Below are positions 49,783 to 62,400 of a DNA stretch of 64,000 nucleotides, one piece after another (the stretch's first letter is position 1; the number at the start of each line of letters is the position of its first letter). The translations under genes and the position numbers were made by a program. Source of the stretch: Phymorhynchus buccinoides (Eukaryota; Mollusca; Gastropoda; Neogastropoda; Raphitomidae); assembly GCA_017654935.2 (NCBI GenBank), contig CM065710.1, positions 11,382,773-11,446,772 of the forward strand, in the 5' to 3' direction. The notes below the pieces were generated by a model. It saw nothing but the letters and a program-made list of their open reading frames with translations, searched no databases and had not been told where the DNA came from.

Positions 49783-50206
49783 ATCGTGTGCGTGCGCGCG
49801 TGCACTGGAGCACGGCGAGTGAGCGACGCGACAAAGAAAATTATATCTCAAGTTCTAGAAAAGAGAGAACTATAAAAACTGAGTCAATCGAGACTCAGAT
49901 ACACCCTATGTCCGATGATAGGAGGAAATGGAACAAACCCACCTAGTTAGAGTGCAATAGAAGAAAAAAGTCAGAGTGCTGGTAGCCCAGGTCTTGCCAT
50001 GAACGCTGGAAAATAGTAATGGCGGAAGTAGGCGCTCATTGGCCTAGCCACTGCTAGACCGGTAAGGGGGGATCACTCCCGCCCCACATCCGGCTAGGGG
50101 TCAAGGCCAGAGGCCTACTTTCGTTTTTCTATGTGCTATGGTATAGCTCCAGGTCGCTTAACGCTAATGCAATTGTTTCAGGTGTTGGTACAGTATGGTT
50201 AAAGTA
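47909..50206 (-). mobile_element. DIRS-like element 2, 5' part
   Basis: The right end (CTACTTTAACCATACTGTAC and CAACACCTGAAACAATTGC on the - strand) matches the terminal repeat of element 1 at 62,723. The following leader resembles it at lower identity. The gag-like frame runs into the gap. The terminus lies about 25 bp from the donor of the KIF23 exon 50,231-50,439. Confidence 0.7.
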
Positions 50207-50230
50207 GATTGCACGATTTTCTGTCGTCAC

Positions 50231-50439
50231 CTTCAGATTGAGTGTCTGGTTGTCTTTCTCCAGCTCCTTCATCTTCCGGGTGGCCTCGTCTCCCCTCTTC
50301 TCCAGCGATCGCAGCCGGCCCTCGGCCCGCTGTCGCGCCGCCTTCTCCTGGTTCAGGGCCGCCTCCAGCTCCGCCATCCGCCCGCTCACGGAGTTGTAGC
50401 CCCTCTCCACGTCCACCAGCTGCGCTCGGAACTGGGCCG
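50231..50439 (-). CDS. KIF23: KIF23 exon E (coiled coil)
   Basis: Acceptor TTAATTAAATGCAG, donor GTGACG. Encodes [69 protein letters not shown], a continuous charged coiled coil that in KIF23 mediates dimerisation and RACGAP1 contact. A DIRS-like terminus begins about 25 bp after the donor. Confidence 0.9.
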
Positions 50440-53400
50440 CTGCATTTAATTAAAGAAAGCAAACAGTTTGGTTATGGTGAACGTTCATTTTCCTTCAGCG
50501 CCCCTTCTGTCTGGAACACCCTACCATATGAACTTCGTTCTGCTAAATCTTTCAAATTCTTCAAAACCGCTCTTAAAATTCACCTCTTCCGGCAATACCT
50601 CTGATTTCTTGCTTGTCCCGTTTCCTGCCTTAAAACTGTGTTCCCCACATTGTGTGTGTGTGTGTGTGTGCGTGTGTGTGTGTGTGTGTAGGTGTGTGTA
50701 GGTGTCTGTAGGTGTGTGTGTGTAGAGGTGTGTGTGTGTGTGTGTGCGTGTGCGTGTGCGTGTGCGTGGACGTGTGCGCATGCGTGTTGTGGCTGTGTGC
50801 ATGTTTGTGATAGTTACTATTGTAGTCGCTTATTTATGATCTATGTATTTACTTAAATAATTGTGAAGCGCCAAGAGCTCAAGAGAAAAAGGGCGCTCTA
50901 TAAATGTTAGTTATTATTATTATTATTATTATTATTAAAAGTGGGGCAGTGGGTGGATGCCTCGTGCCTCCATACGGGGGGAGCTGGACGACCTCCCAGT
51001 CCCCTCCACCAGTCTCTCCCTGCGGGGATAATAGTTCCACCTTCTGGAAGTTCTGTGCTTGTAACTTCCTCGAATCTGCCACTCTCTTTGACTCTGCTTA
51101 CCCCCCTTGCTTTCCATCATCTACTATGTTTCCGACTTATATGCCCACCATTCTCCTGCCTTTAAAAATAAAATCTTCCAAATGATTTTTCTCCTTTGAG
51201 CTCCTCCAAAATCAGAATGTGTCGGCTGTACGCAGTGGGGAGACCAGTGAAAACTGAAAACCGGAACCCCCCCCCATCCCCACCCCATACACACACGCGT
51301 TAACCTCATACTCAACGTCAATGAGCTGGAAGACAAGAGTGGGGAAAGGATCATAGACTTTACAGAGAGAAAGCTTTCCTGAAGAAGTGGGTTTTTAGTT
51401 GGGACTTGAATGAAGGAAGAGTGGACTGGTTACGGGTATGGTCAGGGAGAGAATTCCAAACGCTTGGTGCAACAAAACTAAATGCCCTCTCACCCGAAGA
51501 TTTCAAGGACCGCTTAGGAACTTTAAGAAGTTTCTGGGAAGAAGAACAAAGAGTGTGAGAGCTTTGGTAGGTGCAGAGAGAAGAAGAGAGGTACTGAGGA
51601 AGAGTTTTGTCAAAGTGACGAAAAGTGAAAGTAGCCATCTTGAACTGCCAGCGGAATTTGACAGGAAGCCAGTGGAGCTCAGCCAAAAGAGGTGTGATGT
51701 GATCACTCTTTCTTTTGCCAAGAACAAGCCGAGTATATGATTATATTTGTGCAAAGCTTAAACAATGTATGCCTTCTCTTTGTTGAGAAAATGCCAACGT
51801 TGAAGTTTTGAGATTAGACCATGAAAGCTTGCATAAACATCTATATGTGTGCAAAGTTTGAACAATGTATGCCTTCTATTTCCTGAGAAAATCCCAACGT
51901 TAAAGTTTGGAGATTAGACCACTGACGCAACACACACACATGCACGCACGCACACACAACCGAACAACTATCATACAATAGACTCACTTTGTGTTAACAC
52001 GAGTGAGCCAATAAACCCAGTCACCTTTATGCTGGAAGTCGACGAGGAGGTTCTGACGTCGCTTCATGCGTTCGTCCAGACAGTTGGAGATGTTGGTGAG
52101 CGTCTTATTAAAGCTGCAATACAAACATCGAGCCAATAAACCCAGTCACCTTTATGCTGGAAGTCGACGAGGAGGTTCTGACGTCGCTTCATGCGTTCGT
52201 CCAGACAGTTGGAGATGTTGGTGAGCGTCTTATTAAAGCTGCAATACAAACATCGAGCCAATAAACCCAGTCACCTTTATGCTGGAAGTCGACGAGGAGG
52301 TTCTGACGTCGCTTCATGCGTTCGTCCAGACAGTTGGAGATGTTGGTGAGCGTCTTGTCGTCACTGGGCTGCAACAGCTGGGTAGAGCAAAAAAACACAG
52401 GATGAATTAGGACTTGCACACTTTGCCGTGTACTCACTTTGCTTGCATCTATGCACATACGCATTCTAGGAATTTCAAAAAGTGGGGGCGTTCCCCCCGT
52501 AAGAATAAAAAAAAGGGGGCCAGTTCCAATGGATACGAGGGGAAGGGGGGCCGATTCAATCTTTGCTAGCCATGGCCACTTCTTCAGCCACTTGTCTTGG
52601 AACCGGTGTTCCCTCGCACTAGTGCCGTTATCTTCCGGCTGCTTCTCCGAGACTGTTGATGCAGTAGCTGTTTCAGCAACATCTTCTGCACACTCGTTTG
52701 GCAGAGGATTTCTTTTTTTTTTACTTTGCTGCCACAAAAATCAAAGTCGAAGAGCGTCGTTATCCGCTTCACTTTGAAGAAAATTCAAGACGGCGGGTAG
52801 GATTCTTGCAACTTCTTGTCGGTAAAACGAGATTGGTTGATTTACACTAACATTGTAAAGGAACCAATGAAATGTCGAGAAATCATTCATTCCTGCTCGA
52901 TGCTTTCGGTTTGTGCAGACGACGGATTTAGCAGACGACGAAGGAATTCCCGCAGCGATCGGTAAAAAGTGCGGGCAGTTCTGCAAATATGCGGGCGTCG
53001 GCCCGCGCTTAGACCCGATTATTGCGGGAAGGAACAGATTTTGGGGGGATTGTACCAATCCCGCGCCCTAGAATCAGCTCTGCGCATATGTACGCACACA
53101 TGCATGCTCACAAAACATGCACACACAAAGATTTGCGGGGGGGGGGGGGGGGGGGGGGCGGCGTAGACGTTTTCATGCCTGTATTATATCTCTCTTTAGA
53201 AATTTCGGTTACAATTTTCAACACAACTCACCTCAAGAATGGGGAAGGGGGGTCCCAGACTGTAGGCCATGGAGGAGCGGGGGGTGGAGGGGGGAGGGGC
53301 CTGGATCACCTCCCCTACATCTATCTCCATGTGCTGCTGGTGCAGCCGCCGTCTGCCCGGAGTGAGGCCGACGTCGAACTGGACCTGCTGGGATTTGGTC

Positions 53401-56400
53401 ACCAGCACCTCTTGGGAGAGCTCCGCGAACTTCATCACATGCTGTGGGGGAAAAAACCAGACCATACAAGGACCATTTAATGATCATGACAAATTACAAT
53501 ACCATACAGTACAAAGCAACAAAGCGCTCAAGGTGTAAGTTATGTCCGACGTTGAACTGGACTTGCTGGGATTTGGTCACCAGCACCTCTTGCGAAGAGC
53601 TCTGCAAGCGTCATCACATGCTGTAAATGGCTTACTGAAGGAGATGGCCTATTAGACCAACTGTGGTCAATGATCGGCCTGCAATAGCCAGAATAGTATC
53701 GCACAAGCACTGCACTAACAATAGCATTACCAACTTAAGACAAAATTACCGCATTTTACGGACTTCAGGGCGACACTTTTTTCCTCAACTGAGACCCCTG
53801 CGCCTTAAATTAAAATCCGTTGCGCCTAGTGTATGACTAAAATAAGTTGTGAATTTCATTCAATTCATATCGTACCTATTGATATTGCAGACCTGTTTAC
53901 CCCCTACACAAGTCTGGAGTAGTCTGGATAGCTGAAATGAGTAGTTTTGGTGTGAAGTGAGTAGTCCTCTTCATTAAACCATCAAACAATGTTCACTGAA
54001 ACAGTAATTAGAGCACTATTTTCAATTTTGAAGAGTAGTAGATGTCCAAATTGAGTAGAATACTACTCCAAAAGAGTAGAATAAACAGGTCTGATATCGA
54101 TTATAAGGCCGAAATCGTGAATGAATCTACAGATGCAGACGACAAATTCAAAGTCAAAAGGGGGGGGGGGGGGAGGGGGGGGTGAAGCAGGATATGACAT
54201 CACAGCCTCGGTTTCTACAGTAAAAGCCATAACAATCATGGCGGAAAAGTATGTCGCTGCTCAAGGCGAGCAAAACTCATTGTAGAAATCTACTCCGTGT
54301 TTTTCAATTCTGACTTTTCTGGGCTCTCTGAAAGTGCTTCATCATATGGATATATCCGGATAGCGGCGTGAGTGTAACTTCTGTCGTTCTGAAGCTTGTT
54401 TTGACAGAACTAGGCAAAATACGACCTCCTTTGTTTGACAGCCCACATGCAAAGCAAAACACACAAAGAGAGAAGTACAGTGGAACCTTCCTTATAAGAC
54501 CTCCCATTATAAGACTCCCTCCCACATAAGACCTACTTCTCTGAAACATTGCCCTTCTTTGGAAGTACAGTGGAACCTCCCTTATAAGACCTCCCATTAT
54601 AAGACTCCCTCCCACATAAGACCTACTTCTCTGAGACATTGCCCTTCTTTGTAAGTACAGTGGAACCTCCCTTATAAGACCTCCCATTATAAGACTCCCT
54701 CCCACATAAGACCTACTTCTCTGAGACATTGCCCTTCTTTGTAAGTACAGTGGAACCTCCCTTCTAAGACCTCCCATTATAAGACTCCCTCCCACATAAG
54801 ACCTACTTCTCTGAGACATTGCCCTTCTTTGTAAGTACAGTGGAACCTCCCTTCTAAGACCTCCCATTATAAGACTCCCTCCCACATAAGACCTACTTCT
54901 CTGAGACATTGCCCTTCTTTGTAAGTACAGTGGAACCTCCCTTATAAGACTTCCCATTACAAGACCTACTTCTCTGAGACATTGTCCTTTAATAATTGAA
55001 CTAAAAAACATCAAAACGCTACACTCACACAAGCACATGAAGGTGAAATAAACACTACAAAATTACCTCCCTTATAAGACCTCATTTTGGTGGATTTTTG
55101 AAGGTCTTATAAGGTTCCACTGTAAGACCCCCCCCCCATCCCCCCAGCGGGGGACGGACTGCAGGATGTGCTGGGGGGGGGGGGGGGGGGTTGTGGGCCT
55201 GTCTCTCACACGGGCAGTCAGGTACAGCCCACATGCAAAGCAAAAACACAGAGAGAAGTACTCACGATGGTTTCATCGTACTCGTGGGCGCGGGGGTTGA
55301 TGCAGACGATCATGCGCACCTTGCCGTCCCCGTCAAAGTAGTTCTTGAACAAATGTGTGAGGCGAGAGTCTCTGTACGGCACCAGCTGAAAAAAGAAAAA
55401 CATACAATGTATTGTTTATCTAAAAGTCACCATAATCGTGTAAGCAACCAGTGAGGCGAGAGTCTCTGTACGGCACCAGCTGAAAGAAGAACAACATACA
55501 ATGTATTGTTTATCTAAAAGTCACCATAATCGTGTAAGCAACCAGTGAGGCGAGAGTCTCTGTACGGCACCAGCTGAAAGAAGAACAACATACAATGTAT
55601 TGTTTATCTAAAAGTCACCATAATCGTGTAAGCAACCAGTGAGGCGAGAGTCTCTGTACGGCACCAGCTGAAAGAAGAAAAAATATACAGACAAACCCTT
55701 ATTTTACGACCCTCTGTTAAGCGACCACCTCTCATTTGAGACCGGATTTGTTGGCACGGATGCATTTTACTATGTAAACGACCGATCTTAAACGACTTCC
55801 TCTAAAACGCGACTTACGACCGCCATTTTGTTGGTTTTTACGACCGTTGTTGTCGTCTGCATAGACTTCGAGCAAAGGGAAACAACCACGGTCAAGGGCC
55901 TGAAAGCGGAGTTGCTTCCCTTGTTGTAGAAAAGATGGCGGAAAGCGTAGGAAAAGCACGAAAACCACTGACTTTGAAAAAGAAAACCACTGACTTTGGA
56001 CGAGAGTGGAGGTGATTAACAGAAGTTGGCGAAGTGAAACTGTAATACATCGATTGCACAATCCTATGGAGTTGGAAAGACCCAAATCCAGTTTTAATAT
56101 GTCATTGTATGTGTGCATGAAGAAGAGAGTATGAACTGTGCTGAACTTTTTCTTTCTACGGCTGCCAGTGAAAACCTCCATCATACGACCCCTCCAATTT
56201 ACGACCAATTTTTCCGGACATTTTGGAAGTCTTAAAATAGAGGTTTGTCTGTATTGTGGACATTTTGGAAGTCTTAAAATAGAGGTTTGTCTGTATTTCA
56301 ATGTATTGTTTATCCAAAAGCATGGATGCAACTGGAGAAAATCCAAAAACAGGCAAGGCAGGGGTCCAAGGGCCGCTAAGGCCCCTGGCAGGGTACAGGG

Positions 56401-59400
56401 GCTCTGCCCCTGTTGGGAAAAGAGAAGCAAAATCATACTCAACTTGAAGCTTATTCCAGGCTTGTAAAGTGAGAATTCAACAATTTTCCCCCTTGAATGA
56501 ATGGTGGATTTTGATTAATCCTACTATCTATTTAATTTAATACTTACCAACACTCAAAACAAAAAATGTTCCCTCCCAGCCTCCCTCCTGATGCGGGGCT
56601 GTAAAATTTCATGAATGACATATCCGGTGCCCCAAGGGTGCGCGTCATACCCGGAAGTAAGGGGAGTCACTCCCGCTGCTCCCTGCGGTATGGGTGCAGT
56701 CCCATGGGGCCAGTTTCGTTTTAGCTATGTGCTAGGGTAAGGTTCCAGGTTGTTTTAGGCTAATGCAGTTGTTTTGAGTGTTGGTAAGTATTAAATTAAA
56801 TAGATAGTAGGATTAATCAAAATCCACCAATCTAATTTAATCATACTGTACCAACACTCAAAACAACTGCAGATTACCACCGTGGTGGAGGGTGATGCGT
56901 GCCAACTGACACACCAATAACCCGAAAAGGCATTTACAAACAGAGAGGGTAACACTCATACATGAAGAAAACCCCCTGAAAGATGCAAAACATCCATCAA
57001 ATATGTCAATAAATACCCCCAAATAATCATATACATGATATACCAAAGAACACAGAAAGACAAAACGCAGGGACTCACACTACAAGGAGACCGGAACCTG
57101 CGAAACGACAACCTTCTTAAAGGAAAAGGAGACGTCTTCAACCTGAGCGGTGATGTCCCTCAGAAAATAACAATTTCACGAGAGGGACGCCCTTCACTAT
57201 CGCCAGGGAAGAGCTGAAGGCCCGCAACTCATGGGCGCGAATGGGGTTAGCAGGCAACCAAACCAGAGAGCCAGCGTAAGCCAACTTAATGGGGTTGAGG
57301 ATGCAACGAAACACAGTACCTTTAGCCACATCGCTACAATACTTGGTATTGATGGAGACAAACAACCGACGCTTAGACCCTCTGAAGGACTTGGTCCGAG
57401 GAAGTAAAAACGTAGAGCTCCAACTCGAAAAGGAGACTAGAGGAGAGGACACGTCGCCAGACTGATTCTTTGCCCGGAACTCCGGGAGAAAAGAAAGGAA
57501 GACGGACGAGAAAACCTCCTCGAACTGGACGTCCTTGGTCAGGCCACTCAGAGCATGCACACCGCTGATGCGCCGAGAGTGGCGAGCGAGATCAGAAAAA
57601 ACTGTCTTAAGAGTCAGAAGCTTAAGGGACGACTTCAGAGGTTCATACTTGTCCCTGAGAAAGAAAGAAAGAACAAAAAAGATGTCCCACTGGGGACACT
57701 GGAACGTCCTGGACAGAGCCTGGAGGCACACAGTGTCGAGAAAGTGAGAAACAGGCAAGGCTGAGAGATTCTCCGTAAACTTGGAACCAAAGGCCAACAA
57801 AATTGTGCTAATCAAAGCCGCCCTATAAGCGGATAAGGTTTGAGAAGACAAATTCCTGGTTCTAAGCAAGTGAGAGAGGAATTCTAAAAACTGGACCAGG
57901 GGGACGAATCGGGTCAAACTTTCTAACCTGACAGAAGGAAAACCAGGTGGTCCAACGAAAATCATACAGATCGTGAGTCGACTTACGCCTAGAGGCGACC
58001 AACAGGTCCACGGGGCGTGTGGAGAATCCCTGGCTACGAAGCCCTAGTCGAATAGTCGCCATGCGACCAAGATTAGCCTTGAAGGGCAAGGGTGTCCGAC
58101 CCAGCCTCTTGGCTGAATTAGAGTGGCGTGAGTGAGATTGAGAGGAAGAGGACCGTCCTTCGCCATGTAGAGAACTTCTGGAAACCAATGGCTCGTGGGC
58201 CACAGGTGTGACGAGAATCAAGTCCGGGTGCTCCCGGAGGACTTCTTCAACACCCGGGGGATTAGTGCCATCAGAGGGAAGGAATACAACGGCATGCACT
58301 TCAGCAAGAAGTGCGAGACAGTGGTGGCGTACAGCTTAGCGGTACGGTAGCACCTAAGGCCATGGAACTCATACTGAAGATGGCTGCTCTGTACCCAGAA
58401 AGGGTATGGGCAGAGATTTCTAGACCTGAGAAGAAAAGCTAAGAATTCGACGAATGAACCGAAGAAGGTCTTAACGGATCGAACTTCCTGTCACCACAGA
58501 AGGCGAACCAAGAGAAAGAGTCCTGAAAAAGTCCGGGAAGGCATCTCTGGAAAGCACATGGCTGACTATCAAAGCAGTCAGGAGAAGAAAAACTCCGCAT
58601 CGAGTCACCTAGTGCAGCCAAGGCCTGAAACATTACGGACTATGAGTGGCCGGACCGGGCCACTACACACTGCTACGCCCTTTCGAACTGGAAATATCGA
58701 TCGAAGGGGCGAGTCTGGGTCAGAAAACAAACTGGACAAGACTAGTTCAGAATGTCGGGCAAGCAAAGGACCGATGGCGGGATAGAGACAGCTAGTACTA
58801 GGAAGAGAATCCGCAAGAGCAGCAGATTCAGCCTCTGACCTAGCAAACTGAGAAACCACGGTACGAATGTGCGACTGCACTTCGTAACCAACTCTACATG
58901 CTAAGACCGACGAAAGGGACCCCCGTTGACTGGGTGAAAAACCAGCGGAGACAATTCGATCGGTTGGGAGGTAAAATAAAAATAAAAAACTGCCTATGAA
59001 GTAGGAACAGACAGCAACAGCAACATAGTTGCTATCGCATGACGTCAAATCGAACCAGATGACGCGGAAATGTCCCCACCGAAAAGGAAAACATGTAGAC
59101 AAAAAGCGAAACAGTGTGCAAACGTGACGATGACACACCTCGACCTAAACCATAAAAAACGGTCGGAACGAGACGCCGAAGACCAAAAAGGGGGGGGGGC
59201 CTGAAGGAAGGCAAAAAACACCCCGTCGAACAACTTTAGGTTGAAAGCTGTGCCGTTCGGTGATCTGACGGCTGAGCAGGGAAGATCATGCTAGCCGGAC
59301 AGTTAAAGCCAGATCGGGACGGAACCAGTCCGAAACAGGATGACTGGAACGGCCGAACGAGTCAACAGGTTGAACAACTCATGGTTGAAACCGTGAAAGA

Positions 59401-62400
59401 AGGAGTGCGCACTCTGACTTCTCTCTGCAAGGACCTTTGTATACCCAGGCCAGAGGAAGGAGCTCCGAAATCGACCCCATCAGACTAAGAAAACCGAGGG
59501 GACAGCGAAGTGTGACCGCCTTCGTTACTGAGAGGTCGGACACTACCTGTGTCCTCCGAGGCTGAGACTGTGAACACGACCGTGTCGAACCTCATAACCA
59601 GACAGTCCCTAAAGTGCCCCTAAAAAGAGTCTCTGGCCAGAAGAATACCAAGGGAAGCTAGAGCCACTCCAATGGCTGGTCCATTCACGGACTCAAAGAG
59701 CCTGAAAACCGCAATACAGCAAAAAACCGAACCAACAACGTCACAAAAGCACAGCCCTTGAGGGCTTTGGACAAAGATGCTTCCAACAGTATAACGTAGG
59801 AAGGCTAAAACTTGACCGGGCAAGACTCTTGTCACAATGGAGTTTCTCTGCAACAGCCTTAGAAGGCTTGGAGAAAGAGGGAAAAGGGAGGTAGTCCTCA
59901 TGGACACCTAGTACCAACTTGAAAGGATGAACAACAAAAAGAGCCTAAGGAAACTGAATCTTCCTTGGGCCTGGTAGACCCGCCCAAAGTGAAACGGTTA
60001 GTTACTGCGAGAAGCGTAACAGAGTATCCAAATGACGTCAGGATAACCGTGGAAAAAACCGGGCAACCGATTCTTCCCCGAACAAGCCCGACTCCGGAAG
60101 GGGAAGAGAGCGCAAAACGCTCCTTTTCCCTGGACGAAAGAGACCTGTTCTGCGCCAGAAAAGAATCCCGGGCCAAGGCACAGGTTTGAACCTTCAAACC
60201 AGCCGTGACATCAGAGAGGCTCTGTAGCACATTGCCCAAAAGGGCTAGAGAGACTCCAACGGAAGCTTCATCCACCTGATCAAAGAACTGAAAAACCGCC
60301 GGTGAATCAGAGGCTGATTTGCCTAGAGACTCCGCCAAGGTTTGCACGAGAGAGGTGGCCATGCCACAAGCCCTGAGAGAACCAGACAGAGATTCCTCGA
60401 GAGACTTGAAGGCCGAAGGCTTGAACGTGACGGGAGGAACAGCAGCAGGACCCCAAGGACTCCACCTCCTCAGCAGAAGGTTTGGAGACGGAGGGGAAGC
60501 GCAGGTATTCCGTCGGTAGGGGGACGAAAGGTCTGAATCTAGGTACCAAAAAGGAACCGAACTGAGACGAGGCCGGCTGAGAACGCCCCAGATTAGCCTC
60601 AGCAATCTGTTCAACGAAAGGACCTTGCCGGTCCTCAAAGTGAACTCCGCTTTAACCACCAAATCCTCCGGGAAGGAGGGGGCTTGGAGAGTCAAAGAGC
60701 TCTTGGCCTGCAGAAGAGAGCCAACCGCGTGATCAGTGGCGGACTCCTGATGGGAGGAACGCACAGGTACCACGTAAGGGCACGATCGAGACAAAATCTT
60801 GAGAAGATTCTGAACCGAGGACTCAGTGTGAGAGTGAGGGACCTCCGACTGAGGGTCCAGTTCCATGTCTGACTCCTAGTCGGACTGAAACTCAGAGAAT
60901 TCCTTGGAGGGGTCTGGCCGTTGAAGCTTCTGATAAGGGCGGCCCAAAGAGTCAAACACCACCGGAGGGCCATGCCTGGAAGAGGGCTCTGCCGGTAGGG
61001 AGTGAGAGGATCTCTGAACACCGGCCGGAACCGGGAGAACGTGGCGTCCTCCGTGCGAGCGGGACATTCCCGGTTGACCCAAACCGGAGGAACGAACCGG
61101 AAATTCATCATCGGAATTTTCCGGTTCTAGGCGAACCCTTTCCCGGTATGTCCGCGTTGGCCAAGCAACCGGGAGACAACCGGATGATTACCGGGTAAAC
61201 ACCGGGAGAACCGGAGGAAACGGTCTCGCAACCGGGAGAAGCAAATATCCGGTTGCGGTGGGAATGCCATGAGGCTCCAACCGTGCCATCCCCCGGTATG
61301 TCCGCGTTGGCCAAGCAACCGGGAGACAACCGGGAGAAACCGGATGAATACCGGGTGAAACCGGGTAAGCACCGGGAGAACCGGAGGAAACCGTCTCACA
61401 ACCGTGAGAAGCGAATTTCCGGTTGCGGTGGGACTGCCAAGAGGCCCCAACCGCGCCAGTGCCAGGATCACTGGAGAGCCATCCCCCGGGAGGGGGGTAT
61501 GGACTCTTATCGGTATGAAGGTGCCCCGCACCGACCGATTTGACTGTCCTGGTAACCTCTCCCTCGAACTGAGTGGAGGATTTGAGCCCGGACTCAGGAA
61601 AGGGAACAGGCCGTTCCCGATCCTGGAGGTACCTCCCAGGTACCACCGGATGATTGCCTGACAGACTGGCCAGTCTGGTGACAGAGGAGTCACCTCTGTC
61701 ACTAGGCAAGCTCCCCGGAGGGGAGCCTCTCTGTTCCGTAAACATCAAGCCCACAGGACGGAAACCAGAGGTGGAAAGGGATTTCCTATCCCTGTTGAGG
61801 TCGACGCTGGCCTAGTGGACAAGGGCCTCCTGGAGGCAAGCCTGTGAACAGAAGGAGAGAGGGTTGCGCCAGTGACAGTCACACGAGAAGAGACAACTGG
61901 CGGCACCCTCTCTGGCCTAATCATAGAACCAAAATAGGAGGAAGATTCTGTCGAAGCGAAAGGGAGAACCCTGAAACCCGAAGAGTCCAAGTGACGAAAA
62001 GCGTAGTACAAAGCCTGCGAGTCCAACGGAAAAGGAGAAGGAGCAGAAACCTCCGAAGGGAGAGAAACTGGAATGGGCTCCGAAACCGGTTAGGCCGGTG
62101 TAACCGAAACGGACTGTGACTGGACGAGACGTAGGATTTGTGAGGATTTAGACGAAAACTTCTTGTAGAAGATTAAGAGAACCTGCCCAAAGGGTCCCTA
62201 GTGAGAGAAGAAGAGTCAACTGACTTGGAAACAGAAAAACAACCGAAGCAGAAACTGCTTTGCCCGAGTGTTTTGAAACCGAGGGGTGCAAGAAGCCATA
62301 ATGGCTGACGCCACCCCGAAAACGAACAACAGAGTGAACGAAATAATTTTTCAACTAAAACGAACACCAAGAAATGACAATGAAATAATATCGATAGGAT

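Noticed and set aside
54304..55038. 244-codon - strand frame with 30-residue repeats
   Set aside because: It is the translation of a MITE amplified with 90-bp period.
52022..55680. CRISPR-like arrays
   Set aside because: Direct repeats are contiguous tandem copies of eukaryotic exon borders with no unique spacers and no cas genes.
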